Shown piece after piece: positions 1 through 12,373 of a stretch of DNA of 64,000 nucleotides. The translations under genes and the position numbers were made by a program. The notes below the pieces were generated by a model. It had not been told where the DNA came from and did no database searches. It saw nothing but the letters and a program-made list of their open reading frames with translations. Each line of letters starts with the position of its first letter. The first letter of the stretch is position 1. The stretch spans positions 40,222,770 to 40,286,769 of the forward strand of contig JAAONU010000014.1 in the NCBI GenBank assembly GCA_012932295.1. The letters run 5' to 3'. The stretch comes from Cyclina sinensis. Its lineage: Eukaryota; Mollusca; Bivalvia; Venerida; Veneridae.

Positions 1-376
1 TCTATACTTATGTATTTGTGTGTTTTCTTGGATTACATGATCAGGTATGAATTTAGTTTTCATATTTTATCATTTTTGAACTCTGTGAACTGTTGGACAA
101 ACGAGTGATAAAAAGTGCCCAATGGCCTACGATTGGGCGAGTCCGCTTAACCAGATGCAGATCAAAGTGAGACGTAGAAGGTGAACAACTATAAAATATC
201 AGCCTATAAAATGGGTTCACCTTCGGAGGCGAAATAGTGAGACTACAACGAATTATGTAATGTAGAAAACGTAACGAATGTCTTAAGTTGTGTTTTCGTG
301 TTAAATAATGTTTTAAGTTATATGGTGTGTTGTTGAAAAAAGTTATTCACTTAAATCGTCTTTCGATTACATTTAG
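1..376 (+). other. 3' part of the intron before the first visible exon of gene A
   Basis: No coding sequence is visible. Bases 241-376 align with the short intron at 16457-16615 of gene B, including the polypyrimidine stretch and the acceptor at 376. Bases 1-240 have no counterpart in gene B, so this intron has been enlarged here. The coiled-coil exon of gene A must lie upstream of the window. Confidence 0.6.
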
Positions 377-575
377 ACAAAGTAAAGCAATGGGAGATAA
401 ACTGACTGACAACAATCCTAAAATAGCAGACCTTAGCGACAAGAACCGTCCAGTTAAATTAGCAGAAAGATTTAATGAATTATATGACAATCAGTGGACA
501 GATGCCTTTGACATCCTTGAGAAACAGTTTGATAGTGAGCAAATGACAATCGAGGCTCTCTTAGAAATACTGCAG
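377..575 (+). CDS. Gene A, MIEAP domain exon 1
   Basis: Acceptor at 376, donor gtaaat at 576. The first base completes an Arg codon split across the intron, as in genes B and D. The exon encodes the SKAMGDKLTDNNP lead-in and the NRPVKLAERF core. Confidence 0.85.
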
Positions 576-3500
576 GTAAATCTTTATCGAGATTTCAGGT
601 AATATCAAATTACAGCATGATCTTTTCTACGAGTTTATACCATTTTATGTATTTCTGCAGAATATTTGCTCAGAACATAAGTAATATTGCTACAACTTTA
701 AATTAAACCTTTTCTAATTTACCCATTTAATAACCTTGCCTCGTATATTTTTTAAGTGCTATGTATACTTTATTTACATATCGATGTGAACACATTTGTT
801 TTTCTTCACGCCTGAACTGTAAAACGTTTTAGAACAAAGTTAATGGAATAAGATAAGTTTTCTTCTACCAATGATTAGGATCTTGCAAAATGTCGAACAA
901 TTTAATTTGGTTTAACAGTAAATTATGTCCAACGCCTTGACCTAGTGAATACATGAGAACTGTAGACAGTTTTTGTTGATGTTACATTCAAAATATGCAT
1001 TTTATTTCATTGCTAGGATGTCATGATTTTCTGCAGAGACACTGCTGACCAACAGTTACAGGATTTACAGAATTCTCTTCAGTTGTCAAGTTCTAGAGTA
1101 AGCCTTTCTCCATCAAAAAATAAAATTCGGAAAAATGTTCAAAAGTCCGTTGTAGGCTTTTGCGTAGACATAAATTAAGATTTGCTTTAAAAAATTAAAT
1201 TTTACTGATTGTGTACCTGTAAAACAAAATATCTATGGCTAGTCTAATTTCAATCGTAGATAGGTTTCGAGATCTACGTTTTTTTCCAAGTCCCGTCCTC
1301 GTGTATGAATGTTGGACAGCCCTCGTGTATGACTATGGAATAGCTTTCGTATATTGAAATAAACAAAATTACTCGTAAAAACAATTGTGTAGATGTTATG
1401 TCAATAAATTCTGTATTAAGTTATACTAATCAAAAGAAAATAATGATAAAAATCCTTTTTAAATATGTTTAGGAAGGTGGGGAATTCCCAGCTGATGTAC
1501 GAAAATACTTAAAGGACTGCAGGAAGAAAATGGCATCGGCAGTGGCAAAGAACCTGCATGGGGTAAATATCAGTAGGACCAATAACAATGAGAATGATTC
1601 GCACCCAAGCATTAACTAATACTGTTTACCATTTTGAATTCCTCCTGTCAAAATACAATAAGCAAAAATCATTAGTTATACATAAAATCACATTGATTAC
1701 CGAATACAATAACGACGTGCGCATTACACGAGGAGTAGATCAGATATATGCGATTTCGTCGAATACAGAATAAGCATTCTGAAGTGTCGTATTTCACGAC
1801 AAATTTTCTTTTGAAATATTAAGGGAAAAAATAATTTAGTAATTTTCTAATACTTTTTAACAAATAGATTATTTTTGCAATTTTCAAAAACAGGTTTGAA
1901 ATAATATAAATCAGGTTTTATTACCCCGCTGGAAAAGATGACAACAATTCGAAGAATAAATCACATTTAATTAGATAAAAAATATGAAGTAGTACGTATA
2001 CACTATTAATCATATTCTGCTAAATTTCCAGTTGTACTTGGCGCATCTGAGGAGGGCTGATCAACAAAAATTGAATACTGTCCAAACCGCCAATTCTTAT
2101 GTGAAGGAATGTCTTGAAATATGTTGGCTGATGGTGGTAAGTGTTCTGTTTTTTATGAGTTACACGGCTATGTTGGCCAGTTTGGTATGTTTCATCGGTC
2201 AATGATATGCATTCTTTAAATTGCAAGCTGCATTAGATACTAACAATCATGTAGTATAACCACAGTTCACTTTACTGAGATCCTAAATGTACTTGTAAAT
2301 GAAATTCACAACTTCTAACTTATTGTCATACATAACGACTATGTGTATGTAACAGAGTAAAGACAAACAAACAAAAAAACTATGTTTTCTCACCGATCCC
2401 GTTTTCAAGTTTGTACATTGTTAACACACATTTTCATTAAACCCTGTTATTTACAAGTATTAAATCCTTATTTTTACACAAAGAATAAACTTAAAGGCCG
2501 GAGGAAAGACAGGGAAAAATCGTTGCAAAATTTTTGTCATCTAGTGGAATAATCATCACATACTTCCCTCAAATATATCGTCACCCCCCTTCTCTGAAAC
2601 TGACGCTACAAAGCTTGTCAGCTGAAAAGTACACAATAGACAATCGTGGAAATACATTTATGAATTATAACCAATATCTTTTCTATTAAAAGCAAATACA
2701 CTAAGGCTTAAATCTTGATTATCTTTATGTAGTTTTTATATGTTACTCACGAAGCCATACTTTGTAGTCCGTGTTTCGTACGTATAACTTCAGTATCAGT
2801 ACTATTTGTTGTATGAAGATTCTTTCATGACAACACAAAATACCCTTCTTGGGAGTTTGGTGACATAACTGTTTGGAAACACTATCTGAGGGACGCTCGC
2901 GATTTTTTACTCAGTAAAAAATATTTAAATACAGAGGTTGGTACTAATATTCTACTGTTCATCTACGACTGTCTGTTGTGTAATTTTCAGCTGACAACGT
3001 TGAAGGCACTATGGCCTTAAGTAAAAATTTCTCAAAGTTATTCCACTTTGTGCAATATACTGAAATTTGGATAACAATCGCACGCTGTTTCTAAACCGTT
3101 TTGGTCCGGGCTTTGAAGTAACTTTTATTTTTGAAAGTTTTTTTGAAAAACAGGCCTTGTATGCATAAGCTTTTATTGCATATGCATGGTAATAATTTGA
3201 TTTATAAAACCCAGACACGGGGGCGGTGTGAACCCCCTATTATATATAATAAGGTATGACAGTCGGTTAAAGATTGTGAGTTTACTTTCACATGCATGCT
3301 TTTGGTCCTATTTATGTCCCTAGTACCCGTTACGGTAAACGGTATATACAGTTACAATGATGACAAGTAGATTAATATAAACTTGAAGAATTTTGGAAGA
3401 AAAACATGTTGATATCTTCAATTTTTTTAAATATATCTTTGCTATACACATATAGCTATATTCACATGATGTTGAAAACAATGATTTTTCAAGGCTTTTG

Positions 3501-3851
3501 TAGACACAGATCTGAAAAAGTAATGATACATTACCCAAAGCTTTTTTTTAATATACTTTTACCGGTGGAATATTACTCAGCTGTCAAAATAGTATTAAAC
3601 TGATTATCTTCTGTAGACAACTAACAACTTCTTCTTTCATCTAGATACAGGATCCACCAGTCGTCTTTGCTCCAGTGGCCAAGCATGATTCTGTCCTCAA
3701 TACGGATATGTTCAAGCCTTACACAAGTAGTGGAACACACGTTAAGTTCACAGTTTGGCCTGCATTGCTTCTACACAAAGGCGGCCCTATTCTTGCAAAA
3801 GGTGTTGCTCAGGGATATGGAAAGAAGTCAGGATCTAAAAGATCCAGCTAA
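377..3851 (+). CDS. MIEAP (mitochondria-eating protein)-like gene A, C-terminal part
   Basis: Five exons, 377-575, 1017-1097, 1473-1562, 2032-2136 and 3645-3851, join in phase to 227 codons including the stop. The product is the C-terminal domain of mitochondria-eating protein (SPATA18). Diagnostic stretches are NRPVKLAERFNELYDNQW, a VRKYLKDCRKKM-type helix, a CLEICWLMV segment and the final VWPALLLHKGGPILAKGV block. In vertebrates MIEAP acts in mitochondrial quality control at cardiolipin-containing membranes; a role for this paralogue is inferred from homology only. The protein ends in a basic, serine-rich tail (KKSGSKRSS). No break is visible. The N-terminal coiled coil is outside the window. 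Confidence 0.85.
1017..1097 (+). CDS. Gene A, MIEAP domain exon 2
   Basis: 27 codons in phase 0 starting DVMIFCRDTADQQLQDL, followed by donor gtaagc. Exactly the same length as the matching exons of B and D. Confidence 0.8.
1473..1562 (+). CDS. Gene A, MIEAP domain exon 3
   Basis: 30 codons containing DVRKYLKDCRKKMASAVAKN. Donor gtaaat follows. The gene B equivalent is also 90 bp; the gene D equivalent is 87 bp. Confidence 0.8.
2032..2136 (+). CDS. Gene A, MIEAP domain exon 4
   Basis: 35 codons from LYLAHLRRADQQKL to CLEICWLMV, donor gtaagt. The CW dipeptide is kept in all three complete copies. Confidence 0.8.
3645..3851 (+). CDS. Gene A, MIEAP terminal exon
   Basis: Acceptor ctag at 3644, 68 codons and TAA at 3849-3851. 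It begins IQDPPVVFAPVA and contains VWPALLLHKGGP with its Trp intact, unlike gene B. Confidence 0.85.
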   Translation: MQDPPVVFAPVAKHDSVLNTDMFKPYTSSGTHVKFTVWPALLLHKGGPILAKGVAQGYGKKSGSKRSS

Positions 3852-3859
3852 TCAGGAAA

Positions 3860-5650
3860 GAGACAGATATACATTTGAACTATTTATATTTCGCATTTTC
3901 ATAAAGTTATGCTACAATTCTCGGGAAATAACTTCATAACACAGTCAAGTTCAGGAGATCACAAACATTCCTTTTTCAATTTTCAGGTACCTTATCTTAT
4001 CAAACGGACATTGGCTTCCTTAAATTCTTTGTGATTGTAAATTGTAAGGCTAAAACATGTTCTTCTTAAGTGAGTCATTCATAGACATTAATCGTTCGTT
4101 ATAGCTCTTTAACCGCTGAACATTGCCTTTGCTCAATTACTTACCTAAATTTGACATTCATTCAAGTTTTTAACACTGAATAGTGTAAGCCATTATTCTG
4201 AGAAGTTTGATTACAAAATGATGACTGAAAAATTTATAGTAAAGATCATGATCGAACCGTAAAGCGGTTAAAAGATACATGAAATCTAAAGCTTGTAAAG
4301 GCTGCAATACTGGAGATTTGTGACATATATAGTTTGTAAATGCTGAAGTATCTGACATAAACATCTTGTAAAGACAGAAATACCAGCGATAAGTCATATG
4401 TATAGTTTGTAAAGGCTACAATACTTGTTATTATATAGCTTGTAAAGGCTTCAGTACATGTGATTGTTAATTGTATAGCTCGTAAAGGCAGCAATACATG
4501 TGATTGTTAATATGTATAGCTTGTAAAGGCTGCAATACATGTGATTGTTAGTATGTATAGCTTGTAAAGGCTGTGCGTGTTGATATGTAAAGCTTTTAAA
4601 AGCTGCAACATCTGTGATAGTTGAGTAGTATAGCTCGTTAAGGCTGCAACATCTGTGATTGTTGACATGTATAACTCGTTAAGGCTGCAACATCTCTGTG
4701 ATTGTTGACATGTATACCTCGTTAAGGCTGCAACATCTGTGATTGTTGACATGTATAGCTCGTTAAGGCTGCAACATCTGTAATTGTTGACATGTATAGC
4801 TCGTGAAGGCTGCAACATCTGTGATTGTCGACATGTACAGTTTGTAAAAGCAGAAATAGAATACCAGTGATTAGTGCCGAAAGGAATGAAGTATTAACTC
4901 CTTGGAAAGAACAGGACTTTAGTCACTTAAGCTTAGACTTAGGTGTCAAATGGATTGTCCTTTAATATTCATTCAACAAATTCCATTTAGATAAAGACAC
5001 ACATCAGGACGACAGAGGTTAGGCAGGCATACACTACATATCTACACGGTATATTGTATGTTGTTCTGTCATACAATACAATTCTTGCATCATTTTCTCG
5101 CTTAACTCTTCCCATGTAGTCCTCTCTTTTGAAATAGTGTTAAAAATCTGAAATTACACCTTATAAAAATGAACAAAGAAAAAGTGTAAAAAAATCACGA
5201 ACGGCAGCAGTTGTCATAAGTGCCGGCAGTAAATATGGTTTCAAGCCTTTTCAATAAAAGCTTTTGCAAAGATTACAGATCATTGTTTTAAACAGGATAT
5301 TTTAAAGCATTTATCTTTTTACTGGATTTATTTTACATTGATCATTATATTTATAATACGTTTAAACGATATGTTACCATCGCAGCCTAATGATTTTACA
5401 AATAAAGTAAAATAAGATCAACCTGTCTGTACAAGAAAAAATTAAAAACAAAATGAAAAAACAAAATTTTCTCTTGCTCATGTGTGTGTTTCTTAAATCT
5501 TTATTTGTTTCAGTTATGACCCAACTGACTTGCAATATACATAGTAAATTTGGCCAAATTTACACGCGGCACACTTCATTTTCCATGTAGAATAACAATG
5601 TATTTGAAAGATTGAGTCTGAGTATGTAATGAACGTCAACATTCATAGTT
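3860..5650 (+). repeat. Duplicated 3' flank of gene A
   Basis: No gene is visible here. The stretch is homologous to 23360-24250 (after gene B) and, in its 4.6-5.65 kb part, to 44.6-45.56 kb. The three copies share a minisatellite (a trace only after gene B), a segment around a TTTAATATTCATTCA-type motif, and (A and 44.6 kb) a region near 5.5 kb containing TTTCAGTTATGACCCAACTG. It marks the 3' boundary of the duplication unit. Confidence 0.6.
4265..4855 (+). repeat. 41-bp minisatellite downstream of gene A
   Basis: About 14 imperfect units of about 41 bp. The best-kept units lie at 4600-4830 and contain TGTGATTGTTGACATGTATA followed by GCTCGTTAAGGCTGCAACA. A related array of six to seven units sits at 44660-44960. 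Minus-strand ORFs through it are a by-product of the repeat. Confidence 0.85.
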
Positions 5651-5955
5651 GTCTTTATATCTACACTGTTTAAATTTCACAGGACCATTTAACTATATAA
5701 ATTCTATATAACATTCCTACAGGAAAAAAAAACATGATTTCTGATATCCCGGTATCAATTTTCTTATTCGCCAGTAAATTGTTAGAGAGAACACTAGGCA
5801 TATTTATTCACAGTAAGGTAACAGATATAGCAATTCCGTAGTTATTTTACATGCATTTCTGTCTAAAAAGGAAATATTTTCTTTTTGCTTAAGATTAAAA
5901 ATTGATTGTTATAAGCCTTTGGTGAATATCAAGAGACGAAAATTGACCTTAGAAC

Positions 5956-7050
5956 CAGAGACATAGATAACATATGTCATCGTCGGCTACCCCAGTACAT
6001 ATTCCGCACAACTGCATCATGTACTGTGGGACAATTGACTGCAGATTATTCGTTTTTATGAATATTAATTAGCAAAGGGAAGTAACTGTTAGTTCAATGA
6101 GATTCTGCGTTACAAATAGATACTCTTTAATGTGGAGAGTAGGCATAACGACATGTTACTTAAAATAGACGTATTTACTAGGATTTTAAGAGGGGGACAT
6201 AAAAGTGAGCAATTTTTAATGTCCGAGTGGCCGTGAACACCATTCTTATTATTTCGAAACATTCTACACAACCAACAAACCTGTCACTTTGCATTATTCA
6301 AGCATATATAACATACATTTAAGAAAATAACAGTTTCCATTCATTGTTCCTGATAATAAAATCTGATAGCAATTTATATTTCCCCCCACCCACCCAAAAT
6401 CACAGTGGAAAAAGCTGAATATGGCCAAACTTCATGAAGATGTACAACATTCAAAATAGCCCCAATTTTTTTAATGTTAATATTTATCTGCAGTACAGTT
6501 ATTGAAAACTTCAAAAATGCCCAATAAAGTAGCGGTCATACGTTTAGATTTTTCACAAAATAAAATCAAAGTCCCTCACCGGTTTTGCAACAGCAGTCAA
6601 TGTTTCATTTTCAGTTTCCATACCTCCTTTTGAAGAGTCAAAAATGCATACAAAGCAACCAAATGTTTTGTTTCGTGCACAAATCCAGAAATATTGCTCA
6701 TTTCTTACACACAAATGACAAAGAATTACACTGACAAAACATTCTCAATAATTTTCAGTACCTTCAAAACACCAAGTCTGTTTATTAGAAATTTCACCTG
6801 GGCCAAAGTTCGAATATGTCCCCTGCCCCCTAATTATAGCCACGAAACGCAAAATATAACGAGTAATTTCACTGGCTGAGATTGCGCAATGCAAATCTTT
6901 CGGAAACTAATGAAAGTAGGTAATAAATTATTCACGAGAACGAAATTTTACCAACCAATTGTCCCAACTAATTGTCCCACGGTAGATGAATATAGTGAAA
7001 CGGAATGGATCGAACGTGGGTTTCCGACGATGAACATATCTATGTCTCTG
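5956..7050. mobile_element. hAT-like non-autonomous element with 7-bp target duplication
   Basis: Termini are inverted: CAGAGACATAGATA at 5956-5969 and its complement ending at 7050. Both sides are flanked by TTAGAAC (5949-5955 and 7051-7057). The CAGAG start fits the hAT terminal consensus, although hAT duplications are usually 8 bp. Near both ends a subterminal GGGACAATT / AATTGTCCC pair is seen. No transposase is encoded in the 1.1 kb. Confidence 0.75.
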
Positions 7051-7621
7051 TTAGAACGTTACGTTTAAACTTAATTGGTACACGAATAAGAGGTGCATTC
7101 TGTTAATGATGATAAACATAGCAGGCTTATTTGCGTGTTATTGTAAAATCGCTTTATGTTAAATTGACTTTCTTTTCAACGACGTTTCGACAGTGTACCT
7201 GCTTTACTTAATGTAGTGCGCGTGTAATGAACAAAAATATTTAAACCAGATAACTGCTTAGAATAAAACACGAAAAGTACTATGAAAAGCAAGTACTACT
7301 GAAATATGATTGCAAACATGGTACAAGTTTAATTCCCCTCCCCTCACACCCTCCTTTTAGTGATGTGGGAAAGGTATCAAAATATTTCGAACTATACCAA
7401 TGGAGCTTATATAAATGTATTCCTATACTGAACATTTGAACAAAATATATATCAAAAATATTGACCTGTTTGAAAAATAATAAATGAAATCATTGGTACT
7501 CAATGTTTATGCATTTTGCATGTTTTAAGGCTGTGTTATATTCTAAATGTATATTAAAAATGAAAGAAATTCTCTCTAATCCTAATTTACATGACATTTT
7601 TATACCAAACCTTAAAATAAA

Positions 7622-8212
7622 ACAAGAGCACCGCTGGGCGGAGCATTATATGCCCGAAGGGTGTTTTTTCTTATGATGCATTTGTGGCATAAGGGAGAAA
7701 ACCTTAGGCTTTAAAATAAAATGATTTGCTTTGAATTTTGAATTTTTTACCTTTGACCTACTGATCCCAAAATCAGTAGAGGTCATTCCCTCAATGTGTG
7801 CAACCATTATATATATTTTTAAGTCTATAAAAATGGTTTTCGAGTTACAGAGTGTAAATGATTCTAAACATTTTGGTCACTGTGACCTTGACCTTTTACA
7901 TACTGATCCCAAATGTGTGCAATCATGATATAAAGTTTGAAGTCTCTATAACAAATGATTGTCAAGTTACATGGCGGAAATGGTTTTCAATGTTAAGGTC
8001 TATATGACCTTGAACTTTGACCGACCTACTGACTCCAAAATCAATAGGGAGAATCCACTCAATGTAGGCAATAATCACACAAAGGTAAACGACTGTAGGC
8101 CAAAGAGTACTTAAGTTATCCTCCAGAAACCAAATTGCTAACGGACAGACGGGCGGACGGATGGACGCCCTGGACCATAACATAATATGACCCTTTCGGG
8201 CATATTAAAAGC
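7622..8212. mobile_element. MITE-like dispersed repeat with inverted ends
   Basis: The left end carries ATATGCCCGAAGGGT (about 7649-7664) and the right end its imperfect complement, ACCCTTTCGGGCATATT (about 8190-8206). The interior has repeated TGACCTTGACCTTT-type motifs and a GGACAGACGGGCGGACGGAT run. No protein is supported. The general layout is familiar from invertebrate genomes, but the family name cannot be given from sequence alone. Confidence 0.6.
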
Positions 8213-8390
8213 TAAAAATAAAGTGAAATAAATTAGCTCGAGTGGGGATCTAACTCACGGCTTTCAGTGTAACGGTCTCATATTAACACAAATTAATTGA
8301 GTTAAGTAATCTTCAATTAAAAGGTACTGCATTAAACTCCCACTACCTTAAAAGCCTTTGAGGATAGAAAACTAGGAGCGGAGTGGATCA

Positions 8391-8690
8391 GTGGTTTTTA
8401 TTTGTTATATTTTTTTTTTATTTTTCTTTATAAATTATTATCATTATTATTATAAAACGTTTATATCTTTAACAGCTCAAGATCTCGGTAACGGTTTGTT
8501 TTTTATTTGTTTTGTTTTGTTTGTTTTTTTTTGTTTTATTGTTGTTGTTGTTTTACTTTATAAACTATTATTATTATTATAATTATTATTATTATTATTA
8601 TTATTATTATAATTATTATTATTATTATAAATCCTTTATTTCTTTAACAGCTCAATATTATGTCTGTGACACTTTGAATTCTAAACGCTT
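8391..8690 (+). repeat. ATT-rich microsatellite block with a duplicated flank
   Basis: Two ATT/TTA tracts (around 8435-8450 and 8565-8630) are each followed by a similar TTTATTTCTTTAACAGCTCA-like segment, so the block duplicated once internally. Tyr- and Phe-rich ORFs here are not genes. Confidence 0.7.
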
Positions 8691-8949
8691 TCTACGTTAA
8701 TATATTATTTTGTACCGCATTAAAGCGCTTCATACATTACAATAAACAATTGTGACTTTTGTAATTGCTGCATTTGTGACTTAATGGTATATTCAAAAAT
8801 TACAGTCGTGTCTACATTTTGGCAGGCGAACGTACGTTGCAATGATAATTTCTGGAAAGAGGACACCCCTTTTAAAATAAGAAATAACTTTTTAGACGTT
8901 TATTCTTTCTTTAATAACAATCGGATAGTATTACCGTTAAGCAATATCT

Positions 8950-9111
8950 ACACGGTTTTCGTTTTCGGAAAAAGGAAGTTAATTGATTTCGTGGAAGAAA
9001 ACCACCGCAATTGATTTGAATGTGTTACAACACGTTAAACGCGATAACATTCTGCCATATTAGTTGAAATAAACCTGTTTGTGTCAAAATTACATTGGTG
9101 GCTACTGAAAC
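8950..9111 (+). promoter_or_regulatory. Conserved 5' region and probable non-coding exon 1 of gene B
   Basis: The segment aligns with 28230-28385 and 45860-46012. The core reads GGAAGTTAATTGATTTCGTG here and differs by only a few bases in the other copies. In all three the block ends at a GT donor (gtaagtaag here, with GGTGGCTACTGAAAC before it). Conservation of both core and donor suggests a promoter-proximal region plus a first untranslated exon. The transcription start itself is not visible. Confidence 0.5.
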
Positions 9112-9847
9112 GTAAGTAAGATTTATACTTTTTGAGAAATGTTATTTAAGTACATTTATAGTGTGTTCAGATGTGCTGGTAAACTAGCTAGAATTGGTCG
9201 CAAACAAACACAAGTTTGAACTGGTTTGTTGACGAATTCGTTTTTATTTGCAGGCAACATTCCTATATAAAATCGAATGTAAAAGTTTGTCCGAATGAAG
9301 AAAATAATATAAAAAGATTAAACATGATTCCTTTCTTATTTAGTTGTTTAGCTATTTATTTAGCTAAAGCTTTTTTGAGTGTTCATAAATATATTACTTC
9401 CTGATTAATGACCTAAATGACATCGGTAGACTTGCACATCACACTTGCCATAGCAACATGTAGATGGCAATTTTAAGTACATTTGTAGAAAATAAGGAAA
9501 AGAAAAACAGGTCTGTCATTCGTAGAACTGCGTTTCGACTGTAGAAAGCTGAGTGCGAGACTGTAAATGATAATTAAAAAAATATATGAGAAATGAGTCG
9601 TCGTTTTTGTTGCGAGTTTGATCGCACTTTGTTTGAATAAATCCAGTTTGTTCTCTCAAATGTACAATAGACAACAGTAGCTTAAAATAATAAAGTTATT
9701 GAACCAATGGGAAAGTGAAGGGAAAAAACTTTAAGAGTTAAGCCCCCTTTTACTTTATTGACTAAAGGTTGTGAACGTGGAAAGATATATACTGAATAGA
9801 AGCATGACCCGTTCTTAAATGATTAGGGACCAGAATACATGTATGTA

Positions 9848-9878
9848 AATGTGCGTGCGTGCGTGCGTGCGTGTGTGA
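9848..9878 (+). repeat. (GTGC)n microsatellite
   Basis: A run of GTGCGTGC repeats passes into GTGTGTG, in the first intron of gene B. Confidence 0.85.
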
Positions 9879-10333
9879 ACATATGAAATTTGCTAAATAG
9901 GTCAATAAATCTTCTTAAATGTCCGTCAACTTATATGGGATAGATATAATTGGTTTTCACACAAGGTAAACACTTACATTTGTTGCACGCCTATATTCAG
10001 AAAAATATTCATCCTATTAAACGTAGATTATACAACTGACTTTAAATGCCAGAAATACAGGATAAAATACGAAAGAGAGCTACTAGGATATAGGACGCAG
10101 GTATTCCTCCAGCAGTGTTGGTTCGTATGTGAATGCAGTTGGGAGTCTGAGATTACGCTTTGCGCATTGAATCAGATAGTGTACACTTATACAAAGTTTA
10201 GCTTCATGACGATTTATGTATACAGTTTAAACTGAAATGTTTTGATATAGCGTACAAAAACTACCTGATTTAGATATTTTATCTTTATTGTCACTTAAAA
10301 ACAAAAACGAACTCGGATGTTTTCTCTCAACAG

Positions 10334-10438
10334 GATGAAGCATTTGATCTGAGCAAGCACTTTACACAACAAACGTGCTGGTGATGGATCATGGCACAGT
10401 CACGATTTACAATGTACCGGGAGAGCTAATTGTTCCGT
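10334..10438 (+). promoter_or_regulatory. Probable 5' UTR exon 2 of gene B
   Basis: Acceptor CTCTCAACAG at 10333 and donor gtaaat at 10439, both at positions homologous to the first coding exon of gene D (47213-47323). The ATG that starts gene D is present here (10391), but its frame ends after 12 codons at TAA 10427-10429. A short upstream frame from ATG 10335 is also shared with gene D. Confidence 0.5.
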
Positions 10439-10751
10439 GTAAATAGCATAAGAAGCATGTTAGAGAAAGACTTAGTCATTGTCAAGAATTAACCGTTCAA
10501 ACATAAAAAGTATACGAAATATACGAAAGAAAAATACACAACTCATTACTTGGCTGTGTTTTCGCCCAAAAAAAAACAATGTCATTTTTAGAAGAATCTA
10601 CATTTTTTTTATTTACCTGTCTACAGCTGGTGAGGCTAACAGGTTTGAAATAACATATTACCTTTTTGTTAGCTTCATCCTTTATCAGAAAATAAAGATT
10701 TTTGGAACAACAACAGTGTGGCCATACCACGTGGTAGTTGGTGTCATTTAG

Positions 10752-10801
10752 GCTGTCGCAAGCAGATTTGTTTTTGCCTCGATTCAGAGGAGAAAACTGC
10801 T
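10752..10801 (+). promoter_or_regulatory. Possible 5' UTR exon 3 of gene B
   Basis: A 50-bp segment between a CATTTAG acceptor and a gtaagt donor. Its start aligns with the start of the large exon of gene D (47572), including a shared CAAGCAGATT. The reading frame is not conserved, so it is probably untranslated here. Confidence 0.35.
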
Positions 10802-11094
10802 GTAAGTATTTTATTTCTTCTTCAATTTCAATAGTATATAGCGCATGCGAAGCGGAAAATTATGCCTTACACATTGGCCCTGATGATTTTTTTTTTCAGA
10901 TGTACAAGATTTCCTAACATTCGGGAAACCTGATGCGCGTTTCGCGGTAGCAAACCTTATTTTACGAACTCTTTATTTCTCGACTGCAATCTGATAAAAG
11001 TCAGCTCTTAAATAACGCTTCGCTATAAGATTCTGAACGTCACTAAAAGAAGGTCACCTTCTCATGACCAGAAAAATTTATATCTAAAGCGACT

Positions 11095-11470
11095 GACTCA
11101 TTGATAGGTCGACGATGGGTCTCGTTCCCACGAGATACTAAGTCGTTCCCTCAAGTCAGTGGGAACGAGATAAAAAAAGAAGTGAAATTTAAAAAAAAAT
11201 GTATTGCTTTGAAAAAAGTAGCTCAATATCTTGCTGTCTCGTTCCCGCGACGTAGCTTACTCGTTCCCACGACATAGATTACTCGTAACATGCTCGTTTT
11301 TCAATAGCACGATTTCTTTTTATTGCGCTACTCTTTTTTCAAAGGCAATACTTTTTTTCAGATTTGCAGTTCTCTTTTTTTATCTCGTTCCCAAGTCTTA
11401 GTAACTCGTTATCACGACAAACGAAGTCGTTCCCTCGAGTAAGTGTTCCATAGGAACAAGAAAAAAAGAG
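11095..11470 (+). repeat. Cluster of CTCGTTCCCACGA motifs
   Basis: The motif and close variants occur at least six times, some inverted (GTGGGAACGAG), separated by A/T runs. It lies in an intron of gene B and looks like a short interspersed or foldback repeat; no boundaries were found. Confidence 0.5.
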
Positions 11471-12373
11471 AAGTGCAATTTAAAACACCTCTGACAGACA
11501 CTGTGCCACCATATATAGAAGAATAACATCAATTTATTTAGCATACATTCATGCAATAACAGGCATTTTTCCGATAATCTTACCTATTGTAGTCGTTGTC
11601 AATTTAGATAAAAAGAAGCACGTCACAACCTAAATGGTCACGTGACAAGATGGCGCGCACTACTGGTCGACCTATGACTGAAAAATCGCTACTTTTGATT
11701 AAGCGTTTCTAAATAGAAATTTCTCAATATTTGTAAAATTTTCAAAACTTAATAAATGCACAAACTTTATTATGGTGTCTGTTTTAGTAAAAAGCATTCA
11801 GCAAGTTTTATGCACAGTAGTTTAAAAACATTTGCTACACGTAATATCTGTATTGTGTTTGTTTGATTATGTTTAATTTTTATTGTTTTCTCGTTGATTA
11901 ATTTGATTTAAAAGGATATCATGAACTAACTTAACCAATCAGTGATTTTTTTATTTAAAGGGACATACCCTACAATTAACAGACATTATACTGCGTATCT
12001 ATTTTATTGGATCATTATCTAAAAATCTGAATATAAATGTACATGTATAACTTAAAAGAAGAATGTCTGTTCATAGAAGTTGAGAGAAAACGGAATACTC
12101 TTAATTTAAGGGTAAGCCTCTTTAAAGTTGATGGCTGAACTCAGCTAATCTTCATAATTGTGATAGTTGATTAATAAAATACCATATAGACAATCTGAAG
12201 CATGTAGCCGTGAAGCTTTTATGCCCGACCTTAAAGAGTTTCAACTAAATATGAAAATAATAAATAATAAATGATATAACTACTAGACTAAATAAAGAGG
12301 TAACAACGGATTTTTATCTGAACCGTAAGATAAGGCCAACATTTAAAATAATGGAATGAAAAAAAACTTTCAG

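Noticed and set aside
10479..10751. 90-codon ORF before the third exon of gene B
   Set aside because: It is low-complexity and crosses an intron defined by comparison with gene D.
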